Assembly (NCBI GenBank): GCA_938084885.1
Contig: CALKGG010000127.1
Span: forward strand, 1 to 37,613
Direction of reading: 5' to 3'
Source of the DNA: an uncultured Acidimicrobiales bacterium
GTDB lineage: Bacteria; Actinomycetota; Acidimicrobiia; Acidimicrobiales; SHLQ01
Length of the DNA: 37,613 nt
The first letter of the stretch is position 1. Each line of letters starts with the position of its first letter. Shown piece by piece: positions 30,367-37,613 of the stretch. The position numbers and the translations under genes were made by a program. Under the pieces are notes generated by a model. That model was not told the origin of the DNA, did no database searches, and saw nothing but the letters and a program-made list of their open reading frames with translations.

Positions 30367-31124
30367 CGGTTCGGAGTCCACCGGAAGGTCTTTAAGGTCA
30401 CCGCGGCTCCAACCACGCCCCAGGCGAGGATGACGAGCCAGTGATTCCACGGCCACGCGGGTCCGTCGGCGAAGGGGTTGAAGCTTTCCTGCAATGCCTG
30501 ATTCAGGTGGCTCACGGGAAAGAAGTTTCCAACAGTCCCGACCCAGTCAGGGACCTGCTCGTTGGGAACGAACACGCCGCTGATGAAATAGAGCGGCAAG
30601 AAGATGGCGTTCGTCACCGCAGGCGCAGCGTCTTCAGACGAGATGATCGTCGTCATTGCAAGCCCGATAGCGGCGAACGACATCGCGCCGACGACGAGCG
30701 AAATGACCAAACTCGGGAAGGTCTCGAACTGAAGAGATACCCCGTAGAGCACGCGGCCAATGACCGCAATGATCAAGGTCATGATGAACGCGATCACGGT
30801 GCCGGCCAGCGACTGCGACAAGATAAAGACCGACGGCGGAATGGGCGTGCCGCGAACACGCTTGAGCACTCCGCGTTCTCGGCGAGTGGTCATGGTGATT
30901 GCCACGTTGACTGCGGTGGCTGAGACGATGGCGAGGGTGAGAATACCTGGGACGTACACGGTCGAGACTTGCGCGCCGTTGTCGAGCGTGCCGTTGCCGA
31001 AGATCGAGGTGAATAGCACCAAGAAGATCAACGGCAAGATGACGGTGAAGAACGTCGCTGCGGGGTTTCGTCGGAAGATGAGCAGATCGAAGTTGAGCTG
31101 TCGGCCAATCGCTGCCAAGTTCAT
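30363..31124 (-). CDS. ABC-2 type transporter permease
   Basis: A 253-aa integral membrane protein of the ABC-2 family with about six hydrophobic segments. A first helix lies at about 25-42 after a basic N-terminus (Asn-Pro-Ala-Ala-Thr-Phe-Phe), and the typical late segment Pro-Leu-Tyr-Phe-Ile-Ser-Gly-Val-Phe-Val-Pro is followed by Phe-Phe-Pro-Val-Ser-His-Leu. It pairs with the ATPase gene upstream, overlapping it by 4 nt (ATGA). The pair probably exports a drug, lipid or polysaccharide-type substrate, which cannot be specified. Confidence 0.9.
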   Translation of the reverse strand: MNLAAIGRQLNFDLLIFRRNPAATFFTVILPLIFLVLFTSIFGNGTLDNGAQVSTVYVPGILTLAIVSATAVNVAITMTTRRERGVLKRVRGTPIPPSVFILSQSLAGTVIAFIMTLIIAVIGRVLYGVSLQFETFPSLVISLVVGAMSFAAIGLAMTTIISSEDAAPAVTNAIFLPLYFISGVFVPNEQVPDWVGTVGNFFPVSHLNQALQESFNPFADGPAWPWNHWLVILAWGVVGAAVTLKTFRWTPNR

Positions 31125-32023
31125 CGACTGACATCCTTTGTGAGTTCGAGGTACACGTCCTCAAGCGTCGGGCGAGCAACATTTAGTTGGTGAAGGTCGA
31201 CGCCTGCGCCAAGAGCCCAGGTGGTGAGTTCGTGCATGCTCGCCAACGTGTTTTCCGTGTTGACCTGGAGGTTGCCGAAGTCGTTGGTTATGGCGGCGAA
31301 GTGGTCGGGTGGGGCCGCGTCTCCAGGTGATGGTTTCCACGTAATTCTCGTACGGGCATCGATCTGGTCGGCGAGTTCTTTGGCGGTACCGCGGGCGACG
31401 ATTCGTCCAGCACCAATGACCACGATGCGGTCGGCGAGGTGTTCGGCTTCATCCATGTAGTGGGTGGTTAACAGCACGGTCTTGCCAATGTCGCGGAGCG
31501 CTTCGATCATGCCCCACGATTCTCGGCGGGCGGAAGGATCGAAACCGGTCGTTGGTTCATCGAGGAACACGAGGTCAGGATCGCCGACCAATGCGAGCGC
31601 AAGATCGAGGCGACGCTTTTGACCTCCCGAGAGCTTTCGGGTTCGCTGGTCGGCGCTATCGGTGAGCCCAACGACCTCGAGCGTCTCCTCGGCGTTGCGA
31701 GGGTTGGAGTAATAGGCGGCCTGCATACGGACTGCTTCGCCGGCGGTGAGTTCTGGAACTGGCTCTGACTCTTGCAGCACGATGCCGATGCGTTCGCGCC
31801 ATGACAGCGGCGCGTCTTGGGGGTCGTGACCAAGGACGTTGACCGAGCCCGATGTTCGTGAGCGAAAGCCCTCGAGGATCTCGATCGTGGTTGTTTTGCC
31901 GGCGCCGTTCTGTCCGAGAAATGCAAGGATCTCGCCTTCGTTCACCTGGAGATCGATATTGTCGACCGCGACGAAATCGCCGTAGTGCATCGACAGTCCC
32001 TGCACGTCGATTGCGCTCTCCAC
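31121..32023 (-). CDS. ABC-2 type transporter ATP-binding protein
   Basis: A 300-aa ATPase of the DrrA/CcmA-like drug-export class. Walker A is Gly-Gln-Asn-Gly-Ala-Gly-Lys-Thr-Thr, the signature is Leu-Ser-Gly-Gly-Gln-Lys-Arg-Arg, Walker B is Leu-Val-Phe-Leu-Asp-Glu-Pro-Thr-Thr-Gly, and the switch His is in Thr-Thr-His-Tyr-Met. A C-terminal about 80-residue extension follows, as in this subfamily. I chose GTG 32023 because GGGAGG lies 6 nt upstream; upstream in-frame ATG 32044 and TTG 32047 lack this. It is the first gene of the two-gene operon. Confidence 0.9.
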   Translation of the reverse strand: MESAIDVQGLSMHYGDFVAVDNIDLQVNEGEILAFLGQNGAGKTTTIEILEGFRSRTSGSVNVLGHDPQDAPLSWRERIGIVLQESEPVPELTAGEAVRMQAAYYSNPRNAEETLEVVGLTDSADQRTRKLSGGQKRRLDLALALVGDPDLVFLDEPTTGFDPSARRESWGMIEALRDIGKTVLLTTHYMDEAEHLADRIVVIGAGRIVARGTAKELADQIDARTRITWKPSPGDAAPPDHFAAITNDFGNLQVNTENTLASMHELTTWALGAGVDLHQLNVARPTLEDVYLELTKDVSR

Positions 32024-32103
32024 GCCAATCCTCCCACCAGCCATCAACTGGGTTGTTGAGCAATGCGGGAAGCCTACACGCCGAAGATCAGGTGAAAACC
32101 AGT

Positions 32104-32143
32104 CAGAGCGGGTGATCGTCGTTTCCGACGGTCACCCGCTCTG
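32104..32143. promoter_or_regulatory. perfect long hairpin between ABC operon and TetR gene
   Basis: An 18-bp stem with one wobble (CAGAGCGGGTGA and its complement, extended inward by six pairs) closes a 4-nt TTTC loop. It lies about 80 nt upstream of the ABC ATPase start. On the minus strand it is followed after five bases by TTTT, so it could end a leftward transcript or act as a leader hairpin. On the plus strand there is no T-tract. Confidence 0.6.
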
Positions 32144-32234
32144 AAAGAAGTCTCCGAGTCCCGCCAGAGACTCCAGCCTAGGTTCCCGCCATGGGCTGTA
32201 GTGCAAAGCACTTGTCCATATAGTACACACAAGT

Positions 32235-32261
32235 GGACTCTAGATACAATATCTAAAGTCC
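32235..32261. promoter_or_regulatory. 27-bp operator-like palindrome
   Basis: GGACTCTAGATA and TATCTAAAGTCC are 12-bp inverted arms (one mismatch) around CAA. The site is AT-rich against the background and lies about 123 nt upstream of the TetR start, in the divergent region with the ABC operon. Size and symmetry fit a dimeric repressor site, plausibly for the adjacent TetR protein. Confidence 0.55.
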
Positions 32262-32273
32262 GAAAATTTCGGA
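32259..32273. promoter_or_regulatory. 15-bp perfect palindrome
   Basis: TCCGAAA-A-TTTCGGA overlaps the end of the 27-bp palindrome by three bases. Two overlapping symmetric sites of different sequence suggest either two regulators or a compound operator/promoter. Confidence 0.5.
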
Positions 32274-32383
32274 ACTGCCTTCAACTGGCGGACACACCTC
32301 GATTCGGACGAAACCGCACCTAACCTCGTGGGGGATAGGTTCTTAGGTCGCAATGACGGAGTGCGAGGAAGGACAACTTCTGT

Positions 32384-33160
32384 ATGGCTACACGGAAACC
32401 TCGACTCTCTTCTGAACAAACACGGGAACGGCTCATCGACGCAGGGATTGCCGCTCTCAATGCATCGGGTATGTCGATCGGTCTCGATTCGGTGAACCTC
32501 GAGCAAGCAGTGCGAGACGCCGAGGTGTCTCGTTCCTCGGCATATGCGGTCTGGTCAAACGAGGGGGTTTCCCCGCAAGAAGACTTCCAGAAGGCGGTAT
32601 TGCTTCGTGCCATTGACGACCGTCGGTTCACCCTCGAAGCGCTGACCCAGCAGGTCGTCGAGCTGTACGGAGAGCTAGCAGCGACCATGACGCCACGTCA
32701 GGTGTTTCGTGAAGTCGTTCGCCAAACAGCTACCCGCAACGTGCACGCGACCGCTGAATCGGCGGCGTGGAAACTCGTCATTGCTCTTCGGGCGATCCTC
32801 CACAGCACTCGAGAAGAAGACCGTGACCGTGAGCTCGTCGAATGGATGGCCGAGTCGCAACGAAACCTTCGGGACTACACGATCGAGTCCGTGTATAAGC
32901 CAATGGCGTTTGCACTCGGTATCAAACCGCGCCCACAGTACGGCGAGCGTGCTTATGAGTTGGGTGAGCTCTGCGCGTCGGCGGTGAGCGAAGGCTTCTC
33001 GATGCGGTATTGGCTCGATACTCCCGCCGACCTCGACAACCTCCAACATCACGCCGTCGAGGGCGGCGAGGCCAACTGGAGTATGTACGCCCTGATCTTC
33101 GAGCAGATCGTCGAAATGTTCTTCATTCCCAACTCGGGGAGCTGGGACGAGCTGGTCTAG
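32384..33160 (+). CDS. TetR-family transcriptional regulator
   Basis: A 258-aa regulator. The N-terminal helix-turn-helix (about 10-60) has the TetR layout Thr-Arg-Glu-Arg-Leu-Ile-Asp-Ala-Gly-Ile, then Val-Ser-Arg-Ser-Ser-Ala-Tyr-x-x-Trp. A longer than usual ligand domain follows (about 70-258). It converges with the P450 gene, the two stops overlapping by 4 nt. It may control the P450 gene, the ABC operon, or itself through the upstream palindromes; which one is not shown. Confidence 0.85.
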   Translation: MATRKPRLSSEQTRERLIDAGIAALNASGMSIGLDSVNLEQAVRDAEVSRSSAYAVWSNEGVSPQEDFQKAVLLRAIDDRRFTLEALTQQVVELYGELAATMTPRQVFREVVRQTATRNVHATAESAAWKLVIALRAILHSTREEDRDRELVEWMAESQRNLRDYTIESVYKPMAFALGIKPRPQYGERAYELGELCASAVSEGFSMRYWLDTPADLDNLQHHAVEGGEANWSMYALIFEQIVEMFFIPNSGSWDELV

Positions 33161-34416
33161 CGCGGCGTAAATCTTGCGGGCAGGTGCTTGATCCCGTGAA
33201 TGAAACTTGACTCGAGCAGGTCGGGTGGCCCCACTGCTTCGATGTCGGGCAAGCGCTCGAATAACTCGCTGAACATCACCCCGATCTCTCGCCGTGCGAG
33301 GTGGGCCCCGAGACAGAAGTGCGGCCCCGGCCCGCCGTAACCCAAGTGCTTATTGGGGTCTCGCAGGACATCGAACCGCAACGGATCGGCAAAGTGTGCC
33401 TCGTCCCGGTTCGCCGCAACATAGAACATGGCAAGTTTGTCGCCCTCGCGAATTTGTACCCCGCCGAGCGTCGTATCGATTGTTGCTGTTCGTCGCATGT
33501 AGGACACGGGGCTGGCCATGCGCACGAGCTCTTCTACCGCCGTGTGTGTGACCCCCTCGATATCGCGTTGCCAGATCTCACGCTGGTCCGGGTTACGGGT
33601 CAGATAGTGCAATCCCCACGACATGGCATTGCGAGTTGTTTCGTTGCCTGCAACCACCAAGAGAATGAAAAACGACGCGATGTCGCTTGGGCTTAGGCGC
33701 TCGCCGTCGACCTCACTATTGACCAGAATCGAGGTGAGATCGGTGCCGTCGTCGCCTTTCTTCGACTCGGCCACGTTCGTCATGAGCTCGGCGAGCGCGC
33801 CACCGGCGCCGAGTAGCGCGGTTACGACATCGGTGCCGTCGGGCCGATACTCGGGGTCGGATGCGCCGAGGACGATATTGGTTTGATCAAAAACGAAGTC
33901 CAACTCGCTGCGGGGGACACCCATGAGATCGCACACGATCGCGAGCGGTAGGCGTGCTGCGATATCGACGACAAAATCGCACTCGCCCCGTTCGCGAACG
34001 TCGTCGACGATCAGCGCTGCTTGTTCGCGCACGCTGCTGTCGAGCTTCGCGAGCATGCGAGGGTTGAACCCGAGCGACACCAGGCGGCGGAGGCGTCCAT
34101 GGCGTGGATCGTCCATGGCGATCATCGAGCTGTAGAACTCGAGAAATTCTTGGGGAAGGTCGGTGATAGTGATGCCAGCTGCCGACGAGTACACGTCGGG
34201 TGTGCGCGACATTTCGACGATGTGGTCATAGCTCGTAATCGCCCACACCCCGGGTCCGTTGGGAATGCCGATGCTTTCGGTCTCGGGTTCGGAGAAGAAG
34301 GTCGGTCCACCCGCTCGAATCTCGGCGAGTTGTTGGTCGACGATCTCGGGATCTTGGAGCCAGAACGAGCCATAGAACGGGTTGGCGTCGTAGTGTTTCT
34401 CGGTCACGTGGGGCAT
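33157..34416 (-). CDS. cytochrome P450
   Basis: A 419-aa soluble bacterial P450. The I-helix is Ala-Gly-Asn-Glu-Thr-Thr-Arg-Asn, the K-helix Glu-x-x-Arg is Glu-Leu-Val-Arg, and the heme-binding loop is Gly-Pro-His-Phe-Cys368-Leu-Gly-Ala-His-Leu-Ala-Arg. All key residues are present, and length is normal for CYP105/125/142-type enzymes of Actinobacteria. Similarity of the N-terminal half (Met-Asp-Asp-Pro-Arg-His, Arg-Arg-Leu-Val-Ser) points to the actinobacterial sterol/terpene-oxidising group, but the substrate is not predictable. No ferredoxin gene is adjacent. Confidence 0.93.
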   Translation of the reverse strand: MPHVTEKHYDANPFYGSFWLQDPEIVDQQLAEIRAGGPTFFSEPETESIGIPNGPGVWAITSYDHIVEMSRTPDVYSSAAGITITDLPQEFLEFYSSMIAMDDPRHGRLRRLVSLGFNPRMLAKLDSSVREQAALIVDDVRERGECDFVVDIAARLPLAIVCDLMGVPRSELDFVFDQTNIVLGASDPEYRPDGTDVVTALLGAGGALAELMTNVAESKKGDDGTDLTSILVNSEVDGERLSPSDIASFFILLVVAGNETTRNAMSWGLHYLTRNPDQREIWQRDIEGVTHTAVEELVRMASPVSYMRRTATIDTTLGGVQIREGDKLAMFYVAANRDEAHFADPLRFDVLRDPNKHLGYGGPGPHFCLGAHLARREIGVMFSELFERLPDIEAVGPPDLLESSFIHGIKHLPARFTPR

Positions 34417-34645
34417 CTTTGCACACCGCCCAGATTACGAGGGCACGGTGGTCGTCTCCGGATCTCAAGCCCGCAGGAGTACGGGCCTCGATATTCGTTG
34501 ACCTCGTCAATCGACGAGCTAGCCCGAAGCGAGCCGTACCCAGTCTGATGGAGCGCATTGTCCGCGGGCATGATTGCGCTCCAGAAGTTGGTGTCCGGTC
34601 ACGTAACGCAGCTTTTTTGCCACACAAGTTGTCGCTAAGCCGTTC

Positions 34646-34663
34646 TATTCGCAAGTATTCGCA
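34646..34663. promoter_or_regulatory. two TATTCGCA repeats upstream of the RTX gene
   Basis: TATTCGCA occurs at 34646-34653 and 34656-34663, spaced 10 bp (one helical turn) and ending 29 nt before the start codon of the RTX gene. A 5-bp inverted repeat AAGTA/TACTT (34653-34657 with 34666-34670) overlaps them. They may be a regulator site or part of the promoter. Confidence 0.4.
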
Positions 34664-34692
34664 CATACTTGACTCAAGAGCGGAGAATTTGA

Positions 34693-37613
34693 ATGGAACT
34701 TGCTACTCGTCGTGGTTTCGCCGTTGCGGTGCTTGCTGCTGCGCTGTTGGCTGCTTCAATGGCGGTTACGCCGTTTGTTGGTGGTGCGACTGATCTTGCT
34801 GAGCCCCAGGTCTTTGCTGTGGGACGAAATCTTTGCGTGTCGACCACGCCGACGATTCGTGGAACGAACGCGTCCGAGACGATTGTGGGTACGTCTGGTG
34901 ATGACGTGATCTATGGCTACGGCGGTGATGACCGTATCGAGGGTCGCGGGGGCAATGACATCATCGTTGGTGGTAGTGGAGTTGATGTGCTGATTGGTGG
35001 CAAAGGCGATGACATTATCTGCGGCGGCAACGGGGATGACCGGTTGTTCGGCAACGACGGAAACGACTATTTGCGGGGCCGAACCGGTGACGATTTCCTT
35101 CGCGGCGGTGACGGCAACGACAGAATCTTTGGCGAGGAGGGCAGCGACGACATCAACGGTGAGGACGGAGCAGACACGATCAGCGGCGGAGATAACGCCG
35201 ACAACATCTTCGGGGGTTCCGGAGACGATCTGATTCGTGGCGACAGCGGTAACGACGAAATGAACGGGAGCTCGGGCGATGACCTGTTGTTCGGTGGTGC
35301 CGGAGAGGACACAATCTCGGGCGGAAGCGCCCGCGATGTTCTGATTGGAAACAATGGGAACGACACGATCAGAGGCAACAAGGGGGATGACACACTCTTC
35401 GGCTCAGCTGGCGATGATTTACTGTCGGGCGGTCCTGATCGTGACGTATTGATAGGTGGGGCACAAGCGGGGGATCGAGCAGTAGATAGTGACGAGACTC
35501 TGTCTGACGTGCCGCCAACAACTACATCTACGACGACGGCCCCGACCACTACGACTACGACAGTGCCTCCGAACCTCGACCTTGCTGTTCCGGAAATCTA
35601 TGTCACTTCCGATGGGGGCAATGGAGTCGAGATTGGTTGGCCGACAGTATTTGGCGACGATGTGTCAGCGGTCGAGGTCTTTCGCGATGGCATATCTATC
35701 GGATCGAGCAGCATAAGTCCGATAGTTTCGACAAATCCGGTTGATTCAACTGTTACGTATTGGGCCGAGGCGGTTGGTGAAGACGGAACACGTTCGGCTC
35801 GCTCGGAATCCGTCGTGTTCGTTCCCGGAACTACCGGTAAATGTGACGCAGTTACCCTTAGCGATGGAAGGACCGTGGTCACCTGGGTTGATGCGCCAGA
35901 TGGGCCGGTAACTCTCTTTGATCAGACGGAAACCGGATACATCCCGTTGGAATGGTTGCCTCGCAACGATGATGGAGTTGCATACTATGTAGACGATCCA
36001 ACGATCCATTCCGGGGCATCAAACCTCGATTATCGAGTAACTGTAGCGAACTCGGATGGTTCGTTCTCTTCCCAGGTGTGTGTCGGAGCCGGTTTCAACA
36101 ACGAGCAGTTTGACCGTCTCGAAGCGATTGACTTTCCTGTGACCAATGACGGGTTCATCGGGGGATCATCGAGCCAGGAACAGCCAGTCAGAGTCATGTA
36201 CCCGGATCCGCCTGATGAACTCCGTGGAGGTTCAACAGCGGCAGAAGCGCAGCCAGCTTGTAGTGCTGGCGGAATTTTCCTCGATCCGACTATACCTGAT
36301 GAACAACGATGGATATCGCTCACTGTGCCCGCTGGAGTGACCGTCAGCTTCGATGCCATGAGCCGCCGCTTTACCAATCGGGCTGGACCGTCAGATTGGA
36401 ACCCGACCCTGACGGTATATCGCCAATTCGACGATGGAACGACCGGTCCGGCAATAGCAACCCAATCGAGCAGTACCCCAAACTACTGGGGCGAAGACTT
36501 TCGAGCTGCGGGACATCGGAGCGCTCCGCTATCGGGTGAGGATGTAATTCACTTTCAAGACCGGGCGCTTTTCAGCGCGGCCGAGACAGGTACTTACCTC
36601 CTTCGGGCTTATCTCACTCACGACGACATACACGAAAACGACCCGACGAGGCCATCGACACGGTTCGAAGACTTCAAGTTTTGGAGAGACGGTCAGCTCA
36701 TTGGCGAGCCCTGTGCACTCACAGAATTGTTCAGGTGTCAAGTAAGCGGTGGCAACTACTTCAACAACACCGGCCAAGACGTCACAACAGCAAACGGGTT
36801 GGTGCTCGAAAAGGACGGCTGTTACTCATCTGAAACATGCGCTGGTGATTCATCTTGGGGTGCCATTTTCGACGACCTTGCCCAATGGGCTTGTAGAAAC
36901 GACCCGTTCTTGGACGTCGCTCAGGATGCAGCGATCGCGGCTTCGGTCGTGCTGGGGATGATAGTGTTCACTCCTGTGACTGCTGGAGTCGTTGCGACGG
37001 GTACGGGTTTTGGTCTCGCCCTGTCACCTTGGACATGCGACCAAAGCAACAACGGCTGGTATCGGCCTGCAACATCATTCGACAATCTTGACGCCACCTG
37101 TGTTGCTACCGAAGCGGCGATCGGCGCAGTCTTTTCTCCGCTTGTTGGATCTGGAACGCTAGGAAAGGCCGTTGCTGTCGGCTGCGCTGAGGGGCTGGGG
37201 TCGACGTTGATATACGGATACGTGCACTCGGAGGTCGAACTCGACCTCCAAAACGTAGCCGTCGGTACAGCGCTTGGCTGTACCGCCGGGGGCACTGTGA
37301 ATATCACCACCAGCACTTTCAAGTCGACCAGACCTAAACTCCCTGTCCCAAGACTGGGAGGCTTGGATGACTTGGCGCAACGTCGCGATGCGTTAGGCGC
37401 CGCTCCGGCTGGCCCCGGCTCGCCTCCGACGCTGTCTCGTCTGGATGTCGATGGGTTGGGGCCATTCTATGAAACAAGCGGTCATGGGCGGGACGTGACG
37501 CTGACGGTCAACCCGATTTCAAGAACGCACGCGGAGACCGACGTCCTGCAACAGCTTGCGACATCCGGTGGGGCAAATGGCGGCCGGGCAACTCTGTACA
37601 TTGACCACCCGGG
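34693..37613 (+). CDS. secreted RTX-repeat protein with a C-terminal deaminase-like toxin domain (cut by window end)
   Basis: The frame is open for 973 codons and runs off the edge. Residues 1-32 form a signal peptide (two Arg, then an Ala/Leu core). Residues about 57-257 are RTX nonapeptides (Gly-Gly-x-Gly-x-Asp-x-hydrophobic-x), about 20 units, binding Ca outside the cell. A Thr-rich linker is at 272-294, and two fibronectin-III-like beta domains lie at about 297-470. A Cys-containing beta region follows (about 520-720). Two hydrophobic Ala/Gly/Val stretches (about 743-776 and 808-870) look like pretoxin or membrane-insertion segments. From about 920 the sequence has His946-Ala-Glu948 and the following strand Ala-Thr-Leu-Tyr-Ile-Asp-His-Pro, as in cytidine-deaminase-fold toxins; the Pro-Cys-x-x-Cys zinc motif would fall just beyond the edge. 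GC is lower than upstream. Confidence 0.8.
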   Translation, partial: MELATRRGFAVAVLAAALLAASMAVTPFVGGATDLAEPQVFAVGRNLCVSTTPTIRGTNASETIVGTSGDDVIYGYGGDDRIEGRGGNDIIVGGSGVDVLIGGKGDDIICGGNGDDRLFGNDGNDYLRGRTGDDFLRGGDGNDRIFGEEGSDDINGEDGADTISGGDNADNIFGGSGDDLIRGDSGNDEMNGSSGDDLLFGGAGEDTISGGSARDVLIGNNGNDTIRGNKGDDTLFGSAGDDLLSGGPDRDVLIGGAQAGDRAVDSDETLSDVPPTTTSTTTAPTTTTTTVPPNLDLAVPEIYVTSDGGNGVEIGWPTVFGDDVSAVEVFRDGISIGSSSISPIVSTNPVDSTVTYWAEAVGEDGTRSARSESVVFVPGTTGKCDAVTLSDGRTVVTWVDAPDGPVTLFDQTETGYIPLEWLPRNDDGVAYYVDDPTIHSGASNLDYRVTVANSDGSFSSQVCVGAGFNNEQFDRLEAIDFPVTNDGFIGGSSSQEQPVRVMYPDPPDELRGGSTAAEAQPACSAGGIFLDPTIPDEQRWISLTVPAGVTVSFDAMSRRFTNRAGPSDWNPTLTVYRQFDDGTTGPAIATQSSSTPNYWGEDFRAAGHRSAPLSGEDVIHFQDRALFSAAETGTYLLRAYLTHDDIHENDPTRPSTRFEDFKFWRDGQLIGEPCALTELFRCQVSGGNYFNNTGQDVTTANGLVLEKDGCYSSETCAGDSSWGAIFDDLAQWACRNDPFLDVAQDAAIAASVVLGMIVFTPVTAGVVATGTGFGLALSPWTCDQSNNGWYRPATSFDNLDATCVATEAAIGAVFSPLVGSGTLGKAVAVGCAEGLGSTLIYGYVHSEVELDLQNVAVGTALGCTAGGTVNITTSTFKSTRPKLPVPRLGGLDDLAQRRDALGAAPAGPGSPPTLSRLDVDGLGPFYETSGHGRDVTLTVNPISRTHAETDVLQQLATSGGANGGRATLYIDHP

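Larger units (their letters stand above)
32048..32383. other. 336-nt intergenic region of divergent operons
   Basis: It separates the leftward ABC-2 operon and the rightward TetR gene, and contains the long hairpin and two palindromes listed separately. A further 6-bp inverted repeat AGTCTC/GAGACT lies at 32149-32172. The stretch 32215-32275 is AT-rich and is where I would expect the promoters, but no clear -35/-10 pair is convincing. No gene is seen. Confidence 0.6.

Noticed and set aside
32240..32506. An 88-codon minus-strand frame upstream of the TetR gene
   Set aside because: It overlaps the palindromes and the TetR N-terminus, has no ribosome-binding site and no domain.

Overview
The window looks like chromosomal DNA of a high-GC actinobacterium, most likely a member of Acidimicrobiia. 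This is an inference from gene types, codon use and the recurring Thr-rich linkers in secreted proteins, not from a marker gene. Most of it is dense housekeeping DNA with short operons, GTG/ATG starts and 4-nt stop/start overlaps. Two stretches look different in composition and content: a small tRNA-Ser-linked island (about 17.5-21.8 kb) and the large secreted-protein gene that runs off the right edge (34.7-37.6 kb).

Region by region: 0-6 kb has tRNA-Ala(UGC) with a terminator, a lipoprotein serine hydrolase followed by an RlmI-type rRNA methyltransferase, a convergent Rieske/glutamate-synthase fusion protein and a DUF3048 protein. At 6-11.7 kb a leftward cluster reads xseA-xseB-polyprenyl synthase-prfC-small helical protein, then an SDR dehydrogenase. 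At 11.9-13.5 kb an ECF sigma factor overlaps a membrane-anchored META-domain protein. Then come a poly-gamma-glutamate hydrolase-like gene, an ABC exporter, MscL, the SRP RNA (ffs) and tRNA-Ser(GGA).

The island starts at the 3' end of tRNA-Ser: a tyrosine recombinase, a small lipoprotein, an MltR/DUF4145-like protein, a membrane-anchored acidic-stalk protein, and an Mrr restriction endonuclease gene that has lost its nuclease domain. An 11-bp copy of the tRNA 3' end lies exactly where the Mrr similarity stops, so it is the best candidate for the right attachment site.

To the right of the island are an unknown 381-aa gene, a leftward nat-guaD-coiled-coil cluster, a rightward ysxC-MOSC pair, an ABC1 kinase, a 51-aa membrane peptide, yaaA and a DUF2510 protein. 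After these come an ABC-2 export pair, a TetR regulator with striking palindromes upstream, and a cytochrome P450.

The last gene is the most interesting. It is a secreted protein with a signal peptide, an RTX-type Ca-binding repeat block, a Thr linker, beta-sandwich-like domains and hydrophobic pretoxin-like segments. In its last visible 60 residues there is a segment with the His-Ala-Glu signature and following strand of a cytidine-deaminase-fold toxin. The window ends just before the expected second zinc motif. If confirmed, this is an RTX-delivered nucleic-acid deaminase toxin whose immunity gene should lie just beyond the edge.
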